From positions 263,026,622 through 263,090,621 of the forward strand of contig NC_050096.1 in the NCBI RefSeq assembly GCF_902167145.1: DNA of 64,000 bases, in the 5' to 3' direction. The notes beneath the pieces are model-generated. The model had not been told where the DNA came from. It saw only the letters and a program-made list of their open reading frames with translations, and ran no database searches. Source of the DNA: Zea mays (Eukaryota; Streptophyta; Magnoliopsida; Poales; Poaceae). Below are positions 10,919 through 22,838 of the stretch, in pieces. The translations under genes were made by a program, and so were the position numbers. Positions within the stretch are counted from its first letter, which is position 1. Each line of letters opens with the position of its first letter.

Positions 10919-13372
10919 CTACTCGAGTGGCTCGACACTTTGTCCAGTAGAATGATTCTTGATCATTGCCTCTTCTGCCTCCCTGAAAAAAATCAGCAAT
11001 TAAAAAACCCTTGAAAATCGACTGCGTTCTGCTCAATATGTCCAGTTTACAATCTTGTGCAAAAGAATGTCCACATAGATCATAGGTTCACACTTTACAC
11101 CAACAATATATCATGACAAAGCGAACAAGAACTACGATTTTTGAAACATGTTTCATTTGATTACACAAGCTTGGTGTTGAAATGTAAATGTCGAATGCCA
11201 TTTCAAGCAACCTTTCAAGAGTAGTGAATATCACATATGAAAAGCGGTAGGAAGAATTGTACCTGTAAGCATTCTGTATGTCCAAATTTGAAGGATCCAG
11301 TTTCAACCCCTCCATGAATGCATCCCGTGCTTCTTTGTACTCCTAAGAACAAAAAAAAAATGGAGGATATGATCAACAAGGGGAGCAGTGTCCAAAGCAG
11401 AACTAGACTAGGAATTGCATCATCTGACCTTAAGCGACATGAGGGCAGCTCCTTTACGGTAGTAAGCCTTTGGCCAGTCAGGCTGCAGGCCTATGCAAGC
11501 ATTAGCATCAACCAGAGCATCCCTGGCTGCGCCAATTTTCAGATGGCAGAAGCTCCGATTTGAATACAGTGTGGCATCGGCAGGGTCCAACATGATTGCC
11601 TGATTAAATCAAATCGTGAGAGAACACCCAAAAATCAAACTGGCCATATCGATTTTGTTAATACTTATCACAGTATGATCCTTTTTGAGTAAAATCTGAA
11701 TGATCATCCTTTATGTAAGTGTTGGATTAGTGTATACAGTTATCTCTTGTAATGGGCTAAGGCCCAGCCCATATACTCTTAATATAGAGTAAAATACAAT
11801 AACGGTACTTGAACTTGATACGGTGTGTCACTTGGGTCACCAAACTCAGAATACCAGAAAAACGGGTCCTCTAGCTTAGTTGTCCCATGCAAAACATGAC
11901 TCAAACCGGATGCCGACATGGCGTGCCACGTTAGATGACACTAATCAAAGTTCAGGGACCCAACTGACGCAATATGCCAAGTTCGGAGAGCCAAGTGACA
12001 CAACATGTCAAGTCCAGGGACACAAGTGACTCCAACGTGGCATGCCACGTCAACATCCAGTTTAAGGAAACCTAGTTTTGAACAGTTTTGTATGGGCCGA
12101 CTAAGTTAGAGAACTTGTTTTGCTGGTTTTCTGGGTTCGGTGACCCACGTGACATAATGTGCCAAGTTCAAGAACCGCTAGTGCATTTTACTCTTTAATA
12201 TGTATATACATGTCTACCCTGATTAAGGTTTAGAGTTTCTACTTCTATCAAGCCTCACTCCTCTTCTCTCTCACCCTCTCTCCTAGCAGCAACAGCCGCT
12301 GGTCACCTTCCCCATGATGAGGGGTGGCCGCCGACGTGTCCCCTGCGCAGCCCCCATCGTGCCCCCTATTGCTGCTCCCTCCCCCAACGGCCACGACCGA
12401 CTTGCTGCGGGACCACCCGGGCTTCCAGCTGCTCGAGTGCAAGGAGGTCAAGCTCCTAGGCGCTCGCACGTGCCCGCTTACCCCCGACGTGCTTCTCTGC
12501 CGCGGCTGGCTCTAGTTCCACGTCACACTCCCACGTCGAGTTCAACAACTAATAGGCGCATGCGTGCAAGCGCAACTCTGCAGTCCCGCACTCCGACTCA
12601 CAGCGGTTTGTCTCCATTGGCGGATCTAGAGGGTGGATAGGGTGCACCCTCCGATTTGGTCCTGCTAAATTATATCGATGATTTTGATTTATTTGCTTCT
12701 TTTGATTCTCATACGTTGTTGTAGAACTTAAAATGCAAACTCATTTATTTATTGATTTTTATAAGATTGCACTACCCTAACTTTAAATCCTAGATTCACC
12801 ACTGTTTGTCTCCACCTGGACCGACACCTTTGCCTTCGGTCCGATCGCCTGCGTCCACAGCCACGCCTACATGCTCGCCTCCCACCGTCTCAATCTTCCC
12901 CGCGCCTGGCCCGACCTCCCCCCACGTCGGCGCACGTGCTCGATACCGCGCCCACGTCTACGCCCCGTTCCTCTGCTCTACGCAATGGCACACCTTCCTA
13001 CCCTCGTGCTAGCCTTGCACTGACCGGCTCCTCCGCGGCTGGCGTCCCCTCCACAAATACCGGTGAGCGCGGCTTCCCCTTACCCAGCAACGCGCGTGAC
13101 GTCCCCTCCCCCAGTGCCGACAAGCGTTAGCCAGGGTCGTGCCCACACCACCACCATCAACTAGGTGGTTATTCACTTCAATTTATTTATTATTCACCTA
13201 TTTGTGTGATTTCTGCACTATAATATGTAACTGAAAAATGCTTAGAAAAATACAGTATAAAATGGTATACCTCAGTGTACAATTTTAAAGCACAGACATA
13301 GTCCTTTTCTTTAACTGCTTGTCCACCATGTAATTTCAGCTGACCCTTCCTATCTTCATCACTTAACTTATT
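10919..13372 (-). CDS. 3' exons of an ankyrin/TPR-type protein gene (5' part missing)
   Basis: Four minus-strand exons with correct splice sites and phases (13271-13372, 11429-11599, 11263-11342, 10919-10982) encode the last 138 residues and a stop. The protein segment has three tetratricopeptide repeats, marked by ALKLYTEAIMLDP, NRSFCHLKIGAARDAL, and YYRKGAALMSLKEYKEA ending in EGLKLDP. This pattern matches the C-terminus of plant ankyrin-repeat plus TPR proteins (Arabidopsis TPR10 type), which act as protein-binding scaffolds or co-chaperones. No ankyrin exon was found to the right, where a LINE and more than 30 kb of retrotransposons begin 65 bp past the first exon. Either the gene has a very large intron or this is a truncated relic. 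The exons carry no stops or frameshifts. The 1.7-kb intron contains two MITEs. Confidence 0.75.
11787..12194. mobile_element. MITE in the TPR gene intron
   Basis: The ends are inverted repeats of about 30 bp: AGAGTAAAATACAATAACGG at the left and the complement of CCGCTAGTGCATTTTACTCT at the right. Both sides carry a direct repeat TTAATAT (7 bp), consistent with a target-site duplication. The interior has no coding sequence. The length of the duplication suggests hAT- or Mutator-type mobilisation. The flanking sequence looks like an older repeat starting TGTTGGATTAGTG near 11720. Confidence 0.65.
12250..13150. other. GC-rich insertion of unknown origin in the TPR intron
   Basis: This stretch is much richer in GC than the surrounding intron and has short open frames on the plus strand, for example 12324-12515 and 12806-13012. 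Once the MITE at 12615-12804 is removed, it reads as one block that looks like former coding sequence. I recognise no domain. It may be a captured gene fragment or retroelement sequence. Confidence 0.3.
12615..12804. mobile_element. 190-bp MITE with 8-bp target duplication
   Basis: The insertion is bounded by TTTGTCTC on both sides (12607-12614 and 12805-12812). The termini CATTGGCGGATCTAG and the complement of CTAGATTCACCACTG form an imperfect inverted repeat. The 8-bp duplication suggests a hAT-type element. Confidence 0.7.
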
Positions 13373-13436
13373 CTGTATCATAAAGAAAACATGAGCAGCA
13401 AATTAACAAACCCATGAAACCATCCTATCAACTCAG

Positions 13437-14125
13437 CATATGTCACTCTATTGCCCAAGTCGGTTGATGCTTTGGAAGTTAAAGATTATCGCACCATATG
13501 CCTAATCCACAGCTTCGCGAAGATAAATCAAAGCGCGTTTGTAAAAGGAAGGGGTATACATGGTAATTTCATGTTAGGGCGACAAACTGCCAAAGTGCTT
13601 CATATTCAGAAGCCAGAGTGCTCCTCATGCTTGATATTAGTAAGGGTTTTGACTCCGTCTCTTGGCCTTTTTTATGGAACTGTTGAGGCAACTAGGCTTT
13701 GGTCCCATTTGGTGCAACAGCTTGTCCAAGTTATTGTGTTCTTTCTCCACCCGTGTTCTTGTCAATGGGGAACTAGGGGACTTAATCTACCACCTATGTG
13801 GGCCTTAGGCAGGGGGATCCTCTATCCCCTATGCGTTTTATCTTGGTTATGGATGTCTTGAACTCCTTGGTTTTGAAGGCTGAGCTTGGTCTGCTGCAGC
13901 CTTTATTGAGTGGGGGCAGAGGCTCTCATTATATGCAGACGGTGTGGTGTTGTTCATGCAGCCACGAGACAATGAGTTACTGCTGGTAAAAAAAAACTCA
14001 ACTTTTTTTGGAGAGGTTACTGGTTTGGTCATAAACATGAGGAAAGTACCATTACCCCAATTAGATGTGAGGCGTAGCAGATTGAGGTTGTACAACAGGT
14101 TCTAGTTTGGTAGCTACTGGCTAAT
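13437..14125 (+). pseudogene. LINE (L1-type) reverse transcriptase fragment
   Basis: In shifting frames the plus strand encodes non-LTR RT blocks: VKDYRTICLIHSFAKI, NQSAFVKGRGIH, a degraded ISK-FDSVSW block, GLRQGDPLSPMRFILVMD, and a broken YADD-box region. These are the ordered RT motifs of plant L1-like elements. Many indels make it non-functional. The end is cut by the gypsy element that begins around 14110-14130. Confidence 0.82.
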
Positions 14126-15399
14126 TAACCCAGGGAAGTTAACCTCACCGGGTGATTTTCACGCAAATTCGTTTCCCCGTGTGGAAAGGCCTTTCTAGGG
14201 AAAATACCATGTGGCCATTTGGGAGACTGATAGGTCACGAGGTGTCCGTGTAGTGTAGGGAGAAAGAAACAAAGAAACGTGTGGCGCTAATTAACTATCC
14301 GCTCACACAAACTTGCATGAACTCACCCGGGCGGCAGTGAAGTGTACGACAGAGGAGCTCGCAGAGCGAGCGATCAAGGAGACGCGGAGGGAGCGGACGA
14401 CGCAGGAGGTCACAGAGGGAACGGTGAAGGCCTCCAGCACGCGAGATGAGAGGGACGGTCAACGGGGAAGGCTTCTCGGTGTCGATAGGTCGAGCGTCTT
14501 TACCCTGGTAAAGGCTTGGGGTTGGGCTGTGCCCCCCGTGTTGTGTGCTCCCAAACAGGTCGAAGAAATGACCAGTGGAAAATTCTCATTAGAAGATGCT
14601 TTTTGTGGAAAGGGGGAAAGGATATAAAAGGAGGACATTGCTTGGTTGGCTGGCAGAGAGTCTAGGTATTAGAACCTTGTTAGGGTTTTGGGGCTAGTCC
14701 CTTGCAATTACCTGTATACCTCTCTATGTAATGGGCTGAGACATTGACATTTTGCCATTATGATTTGTGGCTTCGCCAGTATGCCATCTGCCGGCGTTTC
14801 GACCCGGGGGGTCCCTGGACCGACGAGTAAATTTGTCGCTGCGTGTCCCAGCCCAGATGGGTTAGCGCAAGATGGAACACAAGAGGGAAACGCGACTCGT
14901 GTTATCTCGCACCAGGGGGTGTGCTCGTAGTAGGGGTTACAAGCGTTCGCGCGAGAGAGAGAGCCTGTTCGTCAGCTCGTTCCCCCGCGCGACCCTCCCG
15001 CATGAAGGCCCTGGACCTCCCTTTTATAGATGCAAGGAGAGGGTCCAGGTGTACAATGGGGGGGTGTAGCTATGCGCTAACGTGTCTGGCAGAGAGGTGT
15101 CTGAGCCCTGTGTACATGCCAACGTGGCTGTCGGAGAGGTGCTAGAGCCCTGTGTACGCGGTAACATGTCCGTCGGAGAAGTGCCTGAGCCCTGTAGAAG
15201 CAGAGCTGTCGGTGCTGCTGGGATCTTGCTGACGTCTCCTTGCTTCTGTAGGGGGCTGAGAACCACCGTCGTCATTGACGCACGCGGGGAGCCATCATTA
15301 CTTGTTACCGGGGCGAGCCAGATGGGACGCCGGTCTTGTTCCCCCGTAGCCTGAGCTAGCTAGGGGTAGGGTAATGATGTATCCCCCGTGGCGCGGTCG

Positions 15400-15620
15400 G
15401 TCCGAGCCCAAGGTCGGGCGAGGCGGAGACTTCTCCTGAGGCCGAGGCCGGGGTCGGGCGAGGACGCGATTCCTCCCGAGACCGAGGTTGAGGCCGAGCC
15501 CTGGGGTCGGGCGAGGCGGAGACCACCTTCCGAGGCCGAGGTTGAGGCCGAGCCCTAGGGTCGGGCGAGGCGGAGACCTCCTTCCGAGGTCAAGGCCTAA
15601 GGTCGGGCGAGGCGGCTTTT
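15400..15620 (+). repeat. Short GC-rich repeats in the gypsy LTR/leader
   Basis: The motif GGTCGGGCGAGG, usually followed by CGGAGAC, occurs five times at irregular spacing, interspersed with CCGAGGCCGAGG. It looks like slippage-expanded sequence within the LTR-like region. No function is assigned. Confidence 0.6.
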
Positions 15621-16857
15621 CCTGTTGCGCCCGAGGCTGAACTTGGCTGTTGTCAGCCTCACAATGGTGGGTGGCACAACAGTCGTAGCAGGGCGAGCGA
15701 CGCTGTTTTCCTGTCAGGTCGGTCAGTGAAAGGTCGAAGTGACTGCGGTCACTTCGACCTTGCCGACTGAGGCACGTGTGTCAGGATAAGGTGTTAGGCG
15801 ATCCTCGCATTGAATGCGCCTGCGATACGGTCGGATGGTGAGGCGATTTGGCCAAGGTTGCTTCGCGACGAAGCCTGCCCGAGTTGGGCCTCAGGCGTGC
15901 TGAGGGTTCGCCCACTGCCCGTGGAGGCCCTCGGGCGAGACGTAACTTCGTCCGGGACTACAGTTCCCGCCCGAGGCTGGGCTCAGGCGAGGCGAGATCG
16001 CGTCCCTTGGGTAGACGAATCCTTGACCTGAATCGAGCCCATCAGTCTCTGCAGCTTGTGCTGATGGTGGTTACCAGCCGTGTTTAGGTGTGTTGGGGGT
16101 ACCCCTAATTATGCTACGCAACAGTTTCCCCCAAGCCTCGAAGGGAGTGTTGGTACTCGCTTGGAGGCTTTGCCGCACTTTTTTGCGAGGGGAGCGACCT
16201 TTCTCGGTTATACTTTGTTTCGGTGGGTGCGCGCGAGCGCACCCGCCGGGTGTAGCCCCCGAGGCCTCGGAGGAGTGGTTTGACTCCTCTGAGGTCTTAA
16301 TGCCTTTCGTGATGCCTTGGCCGGCCTGGTTGTTCCCTCATGCGACCTGATTGTAGCCTGGGTGCATGGTCAGGTTCCGAGTTTTTAGGGTGGTTTGTTG
16401 ACGCTGTCAACGGTTTGGCCGTAGCCGGGTTGCGAGAGCAGCCCCCGAGCCTCTGCACGGAGCGAGAGGACGATCAAGGACTGTCTCGACTTTTATTATA
16501 CGCCCCTTTGTCGCCTTTCCGCAAGGAGGAAGGGGGGGGGGGGAAGCGCCATGTTGCCCTCGGAGGGCGCCGAACATGGTGTCTCCAATGAGTTGCTAAC
16601 GGGTGATCCAAGTGGACGCCCGTGCCCCGTTCGATAAGGGTCGGCCGGTGGCCCAGAGGCGCGCTCCAAAAGTACCTGCAGGTGATTTGCCGCACCCGGA
16701 CCCGTTCGATAGGGTCCGAGGGCTCGATGCCTCCCTCTGGTAGGATTTCGTTACAAAATCGCTCCTACTGGTCTCGGAAATGTCCTAGGGTACCTCGGGA
16801 GCGTAGCCCGAGCCTCGGCCATGTAACGGACGTACCTAGAGTCATCCCTCACTCTGC

Positions 16858-17070
16858 GTGCTCTGGGCGGCCGTCGAACCCTTCCGAGGGGCCAACCTTT
16901 GAACCCCTGATCAGTAGTGGGCGCGGAGCCCGAGTGCTCTGGGGCGGCTGTCGAACCCTTCCGAGGGGCCAGCCTTCGAACCCCTGATCAGAGTAATGAG
17001 CTTGAAGCCCGAGTGCTCTAGGGCGGCTGTCGAACCCTTCCGAGGGGCCAGCTTTCGAACCCCTGAGCAG
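16858..17070 (+). repeat. Three tandem copies of a roughly 75-bp unit
   Basis: Each unit contains GTGCTCTRGGGCGGC, then TCGAACCCTTCCGAGGGGCC and AACCCCTGA. It lies between the LTR-like region and the accessory gene. Confidence 0.7.
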
Positions 17071-17415
17071 TAGGAGGGCTCGGGGCCCGCTTCCTTCACG
17101 GAGAAGGATCCCTTTCGAAATATCCCCTTTCCCGGTCCCTGTAGCAAAGAGAGAGAAAGGGGAAGAGGAAAAGGATATGAATTTAAATGGTGTGGCGCAC
17201 CTTTTTTGACGTGGTCATTATGGCGGAGGTGAAACGACGCCCGCTTTGCCTGCTAAAGGTGTCGCTTGCCCTGCCGAGGAGTTAATGCGACGGGACAGGC
17301 GATTCGTGGGGTGGCCGTTGCGCGTGCGCGAGTCGTTCGAGGAACGGGCGTTTTGCCTTCGAGTTTGAATTTCGCGGCGGGTTCAGGCGAAGTTTTGAAT
17401 GGATCTCGCCCGGGC

Positions 17416-17423
17416 CTTTATAT
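17416..17423 (+). promoter_or_regulatory. TATA box of the accessory gene
   Basis: TTTATATA sits about 150 bp upstream of the ATG at 17567. It suggests that the accessory gene has its own promoter inside the element. Confidence 0.4.
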
Positions 17424-17566
17424 ACCCGGAAGAGGGGCCGACGGTGGTTCTTTACTCTGCCATTTGCGCTTGCCTTCTGCTTTGGTTTCCGCAACCTAAG
17501 AGAATAGCCAGAGAAAAGAAAACCACGCACTTGGTCCCCCTCCGCCTCCACCCCCTTCGTTCAGCG

Positions 17567-20290
17567 ATGGCTGACAAGGTGACCGTCGTTCCGCCGCGCG
17601 ATCCGTGGCCTTTCTCCACCGTCACGGTGGACGATCTGGAGGCCCTCGTTGCCGATGGTTTGCTCCGTCTCCTCTCCGGTGACCCGTAGCCGGAGTGGAT
17701 GGCCCCTGCGAGCGAGGCCGACCTGACTCCGCCGTCGGGGTATGTGGTTAGTTTCGTCTCCTTCCACGAGCGGGGGTTCGGAGTGCCAGCGAGCCGTTTC
17801 ATGCGGGCGCTCCTGCACTACTACGGGGTGGAGCTGCACAACTTCAACCCCAACTCCATTGCGCAAGCGGCCATCTTCGCGGCGGTTTGCGAGGGTTTTT
17901 TGGGGATTGACCCCTACTGGGATCTGTGGACCCATCTCTTCTCTGCGGAGCTCTTCGCCTTGACGATGGGGGAAAAGAAGGTCTGCATGGCGGTGCGGGC
18001 CGGTGGCTGCACCCTCCAGTTGAGGCAGGGGCGCGAGCAGCAGTACATCCCCGCCATCCTTGTGTCTTCGAACAAGGGGTGTAAGCGCCGGTGGTTTTAC
18101 CTCCGGAACGACGACGGAAGGCTCCCGTCGTTTTCTCAACGAGTGGTGACCGCCGCCGACAGCAACTGGCGCTGGGGGGCCACACGCGAGAAACAGGAGA
18201 AGCTCCAGCCTCTTCTGGAGGCCTTGCAGAGGTTACGAGATGGGGGTCTTACCGCCGCGGGGGTCGTTGCCGCTACCCATCGCCGGAGGGTGCTTCCTTT
18301 GGCGGAGCGGCGGTTGCCGCTTTCGGAGATGAAGCCGGGGGTCGATTTGGAGGGCTCGCAGACGTCCTCGGCTTCCCTCCCCGTCGACGACCTCCGCAGG
18401 CGGGTAGCGGGTACGGTAGGGAGGCTGGATGCTGGCGCCCTTACCCAGCCCGCGATGCGCCCCGACCACGGGTACGTTTCTCTGCTAAGTGCCCGATCCT
18501 TCTTCTGTTTTGCATCGAGTCGCCTTTGATTCTTACTGTTGGGGCTTTTGTTCGTCCTCAGGGTTTGAGGTTTTACAAACCCTCCTTGCCACCGGTCCCG
18601 GAGGACGCGGTGGACCGAGCCGCGCGGAGGACTGCTGCGGACAAGAAAAAGGAGAAGAAGGACGCGAAAAGGCCCGGGCCCACGAGCGGATGCGGGCTCG
18701 GGCAGCCTTGGAGAAGCGTCGTCGGAGGCAGGAGAGGGACGGGCTCCCGAGGGAGCCGTCGCCGGAGACGCCTGGCGATGATGACAATGATGATGATGAT
18801 GACGAGGGCAACGACATGGCGGCCCGTCTTGGCCTCAGCCCGGATCTGAGGCTGGGCCAGGGGTCGCCGAGCCAGCCAAGTGGGCTGGCGCCATCAGCAT
18901 CTGGGGCTGAAACATCAAGGTCCCGGTCTGAGGAGCGGAGGCAGGCCGGGGGGTACTTGACCCCTTGGCCGAAGTATTTGAGGTGACTTTGGGGAGTCAG
19001 GTCGATCCGCTCGCTCCGCAAGAGCAAGCGCCCGCGCTGGCTATACAGGAGATTGATCCTCGGGCCGTCGTGACGACGCCTGGGCAGGTCGTCCCTTCGG
19101 CGCCTCGGGCGCCCGAGGCAGGAACGGCGCCGAAGCCAGCAGCGGGGCAATCTTCAGCAGCGCCTGCGGGGACCGAGGCCCGAGGGGCCTCCCCGCAGAC
19201 ACGATTGGCCTTGGTCCAGAGCGGATAAGTATCTGAGGATACCTCTATTTTGGCTCTTTCTCCGTGTGCCCTGATCCTGCTTTATATTTTCCTTTCAGCA
19301 AATGGAGGCAGGGTTCAGCCGGTCTGGCCCCCTGGAAGGCCCTTAAGACAGTGCCGACTTCTGCAGCCAGTGCCGCAGCGCGCCATGCCGGTTGGCTGGC
19401 CTCCGCACAAGACGCCCTCGAGCGGGGGCCCAGGCGGCATGAGTTGCCATGGGGCAAGCCTCCCAGGCTGACCCCTCCATTGGGGCAGCCATCGTGCTGG
19501 AGGAGGCTGCTGACGTGGTCGCGGCCTCGAGCCCACCTGACGTGTTGCCGACGCCGGCATCAGCTCCTGCCGAGGCCGTCACTGATTTGCCCGTGGAGCC
19601 GCCTGTCGCCGCTGATGTTGGGATGGCTGAGGTGCCACTGCTCGAGGTCGTCCCCGACCTCCCCAGTCTCGGCCATAAGGAGAGGGCGACCGCCGTTGCC
19701 GAGGTTGGTGATCGGAGGCCCGCCTCCTTAGCCGAGGGGAGGCCCAGTACGTCGACAGCGATGGTACCCGATGCGTCGACTGCAGGGGGTCCCGACGCCT
19801 TGGATGAGGGGCACACAGAACCGCGACCCATCTTGGGGAGCGGCGACCTTATCCCCACGCGGCGCAACCCTAATGAGTAGTGTGGGCAGGCGCTCCGGTT
19901 CTGGAGCCGCAGCGCCTCGGAACCCCTCTTCATCCTCAACGATGAGCGGGAGGAGCAGTCTCGGGATGAGCTCCGTGAGTATGCCGAGGCGGCGATGGGG
20001 TCGCTTCGGTCGACCATGGAAATCCTTTCCAGGGACGTTCCCAGGGTCCTCTTGGTAAGGATTTTAGGCATACCCCTAGCGTGACCAGGGCATTCTTTGT
20101 AACACCCTGCTTCCCTTCCTCAGGAACTAGCGGATGTGAGCACCACCAAGTCGCTGTTCATCCGCCGCGAGAGCGGCGTCTAGGGTTCGCTGCGGTCCTA
20201 GAGGGCCGCGCTTGCCGAGGCTAATGAACGCCTAGCCCAACGGAGCTCCGAGGTGGCGGACCTTCAGCTGCTCTGTGATGAGCTGGAGGC
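17567..20290 (+). pseudogene. Accessory gene of the gypsy element ('putative gypsy type transposon' domain)
   Basis: It begins MADKVTVVPPRDPWPFSTV; an amber codon at 17687-17689 interrupts the frame, which then continues to 18471. This part holds the family core: YVVSFVSFHERGFGVPASR, then LLHYYGVELHNFNPNSI, FCEG-type and WDLWTHLF blocks. It matches the Pfam family once named Transposase_28/putative gypsy type transposon. Apparent introns lie at 18472-18561, about 19228-19298 and about 20056-20123. Later parts are acidic and proline/alanine-rich, then helical near the end (LAEANERLAQRSSEVADLQ). At least one frameshift lies near 18660. Its biochemical role is unknown. The gene is cut at 20296 by the next element. 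Confidence 0.75.
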
Positions 20291-20296
20291 GGAGGC

Positions 20297-20923
20297 TGTG
20301 GGGGACAGATATCCCCTGGGTCCACTAGAGGGATAAAAGACCTCACGAAAGGCCCAAGGGCCCCATAATTCGTAAGGTCATCCCCTCGTGGGCCTGGGAG
20401 GAACGACTAGTGGAACGAATTAACGTAAGGCCGGGTCGGCGCAAGCCCAGATGGCCCAACAAATTCGATCAGTAATCACAACAGTGACCCGACCTTCCCG
20501 CGCAGGAGCCCCGTACAACGGAACCAAGCGAGGATGGGTCGGCTGAATTATAGGAGGATAGACTCAGATGATTCACTATTTCTTAGGCACGCGTTGTTAT
20601 CATATCTGCATGTAATGCCCCACGGTCGAGTATATAAGGCCTAGGGGGCACCCCTTTAGAACGATCACTCATTACTTAGCCATCCACCCCGCTCTCTACG
20701 TTTTCCAGCACTAGAGAACTCCCTTGTAACCCATCACATAAAGCACTCTCGCTAGGACGTAGGGTGTTACGCATCTCAAAGTGGTCCGAACCTATATATC
20801 ACTGTCCACTATTTCTCGTGCGCCCAGCACGAACCATCGAGCTACAGTCGGTAACACCGTCCTACTCCTAAAAGCACCTTGAGGGGTAACCCCGGGTGCG
20901 CGGTCGGACCCAAAACACCGACA
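20297..20923 (+). repeat. 5' LTR of the Grande-like element
   Basis: The LTR starts TGTGGGGGACAG and ends AACACCGACA. It has a TATA box, TATATAAGG, at 20631. The 3' partner is at 33592-34218. Confidence 0.92.
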
Positions 20924-20945
20924 GCTGGCGCGCCAGGTAGGGGGT
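20924..20945 (+). other. Primer-binding-site region
   Basis: GCTGGCGCGCCAGGTAGGGG follows directly after the LTR. It is the sequence usually found at the minus-strand primer site of Tat-type elements. The inverted copy carries the complement next to its LTR (about 45855-45870). Confidence 0.6.
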
Positions 20946-20969
20946 GTGTCATCGATCCAAGCTAGCTCA

Positions 20970-22838
20970 ATGGCTGTCACCTTCCAGCACAAGATCATCC
21001 TCCGCCCCGGATCCATGTTCTGCTTCGGAACTATCTCATCTGTAGCGGATGAGGAGGGAACTCTGCATTGCATCGCGGATTCGCCGGAGAGAAAGTTTTC
21101 CTCAAAGTGCTCCGAGAAAATCGGAGCAAAGCAAGAAAAAGTGCAACCTCCAGTGCTCTGAAAAAAGATCACCCTCAACAAGCTAGGAGCCGAGGGTCCT
21201 TCAGCCCGGAGAACTCCGCTGTCCACCTCTCCGACGGAGGAATGGACATTGATCACAAGGAAAAAGGAAGCAAAGGATCATCAAGCTGGTCTTTCTGTGC
21301 CTCCATCCTCAAAGGAGAACAGAAAGAAGATCGCCGTGAAAGCTGCTCCATTCTACCCCGACGTCCTCTTCATCGGGAGAGTGGAATCGCCCCCCATCTC
21401 CGATGACGAGCCGACCACACCTGGAGAGAAACCTCCTCAGCGGGAATCCCGCTGACGAAGGAACCGACGCCGAAATATCCGGCGACATCACGAGGCCAGA
21501 GAGAGGGACCCGGCGCAACCTGTATCGCGAGACGAGGTCTCGGAGATGGGAGAAACTCCGGAGGAACGTGTCTTCAGGGAAAGAAGGAATTCCCGACGAT
21601 GCGATCGTCGACGGGCTCAAGAACAGGCCGAGCAGGAGGCAAGGCAATGTCAGGAAAATCCACTCTTCGGGCGCAAACTGAACCCCGACTTCGCCCGAGC
21701 CATGAACACGCCAAGTGAAGTTGGTGGAGTATTGGCTCGGATAGCTGATGGCCTCCCCCGGACTCCCGACGCCGAGGGCTATCAGCGGCTATTCACTCAA
21801 GCAGCCAATCATCTTCTGCCCCTCGCTCACCCGCCGAACGATCTACGACACACCATCAACAGTCGGTGGGACGCACGGAGCTCCATCAACGCTTCACGCG
21901 AGCGGCAACATGAGAACGAGATCCGTCGCCGGGAAGAGTACGACCGAGATCACGACATCCCAGCACGGAGTCAGGCTACCAGGACCGAGTCGGCCACGGC
22001 TTCGACTGGTGGCACCACCCGGGGATGGTCGAGGCACCACGACGACCACTCCCCTCCCCGGGACAGACAACATCATCGACGACAGGAGGACACATGTGGA
22101 GTATCGGCACTTACTCCGCGCCTCAGGGCCATTCAATGGCCCCCTAACTTCAAGGTATCCAACGTCGACAAATATGAACCTAAGCAGGATTCGGGAGGCT
22201 GGCTGGCCGTCTACACCACCGCTGCCCGAGCTGCTGGAGCAACCGAGGATGTAATGACCGCGTACTTGCCTATCGTCCTCGGGCAAGACGCGCTGCAATG
22301 GCTGCGACACCTACCCCAACACTGCATTGACGACTGGAGCGACTTCAGTCGGCGCTTCACCGCTAACTTTCAGTCTCTCTCCGACAAACCGGCGCAACCA
22401 TGGGACCTCAAATCCATCAAGCGCCGGGGGGACAAAACTCTTCGGTCATACCTCAAAAGATTCCAGACCATGAGGAATCCTATCCCTGAGGTCGTGGAGG
22501 CAGCAGTGATCGAAGATTTCTAGAGGGTATCCAATGACTCGACCTTCGTCCAAACCATACTACAGAAGGAGCCGACAACCTCCGAGCAGCTGTTCCGGGA
22601 AGCCGATCTCTACATTACCGCCGACGAACGAGCTCAGGACCTCATCGGGGGAGCGAAGCCTGCACCAGCGGCACCGCGACGCGACACGAACCAGCAACTC
22701 GACAAGCGCTGGGAGAAGAGGCCTCGTGAAGAGGTCCACGCCGCCGGACTGCCTTCCTCTCGCGCCCGAGGAGAACCTCGAGCAGGCGAACGCACGCTGG
22801 ACGACATCCTCGACGCCCAGTGTCCATACCACAAGGAC
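20970..22838 (+). pseudogene. gag of the Grande-like element
   Basis: An N-terminal leader segment (MAVTFQHKIILRPGSMFCFG, 20970) is followed, through several frameshifts, by the capsid-like region 21546-22523. That region has NTPSEVGGVLARIADGLPRT, LTPRLRAIQWPPNFK and the retrotransposon gag core PIVLGQDALQWLRHLP through DWSDFSRRFTANFQ. A stop follows EDF at 22521-22523; the continuing sequence runs in the next frame. A zinc-knuckle-like segment (CPYHKDM, LRNC) lies near 22820-22862. Gag would form the virus-like particle. This copy is broken. Confidence 0.85.

Larger units (their letters stand above)
14130..20296 (+). mobile_element. Tat-type Ty3/gypsy element (Xilon/Flip-like), 5' part
   Basis: The left part resembles a long LTR/leader. 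It has a TATA-like ATATAAAAGG near 14622, a second LTR-like segment with TG start near 14834, and an end at ACGCAACA near 16123. Exact LTR limits are uncertain because the second LTR is missing. Downstream come a GC-rich leader, tandem repeats and a spliced accessory gene. The element stops abruptly at 20296, where the Grande-like element begins. The RT fragment at 34219-36262, in the same orientation, could be a later part of the same element. Confidence 0.65.

Noticed and set aside
11720..12250. Solo LTR (TGTTGG...ATCA) around the MITE at 11787
   Set aside because: The 5-mers on both sides (GTAAG and AGCCT) do not match, and I could not find a partner or a polypurine tract.
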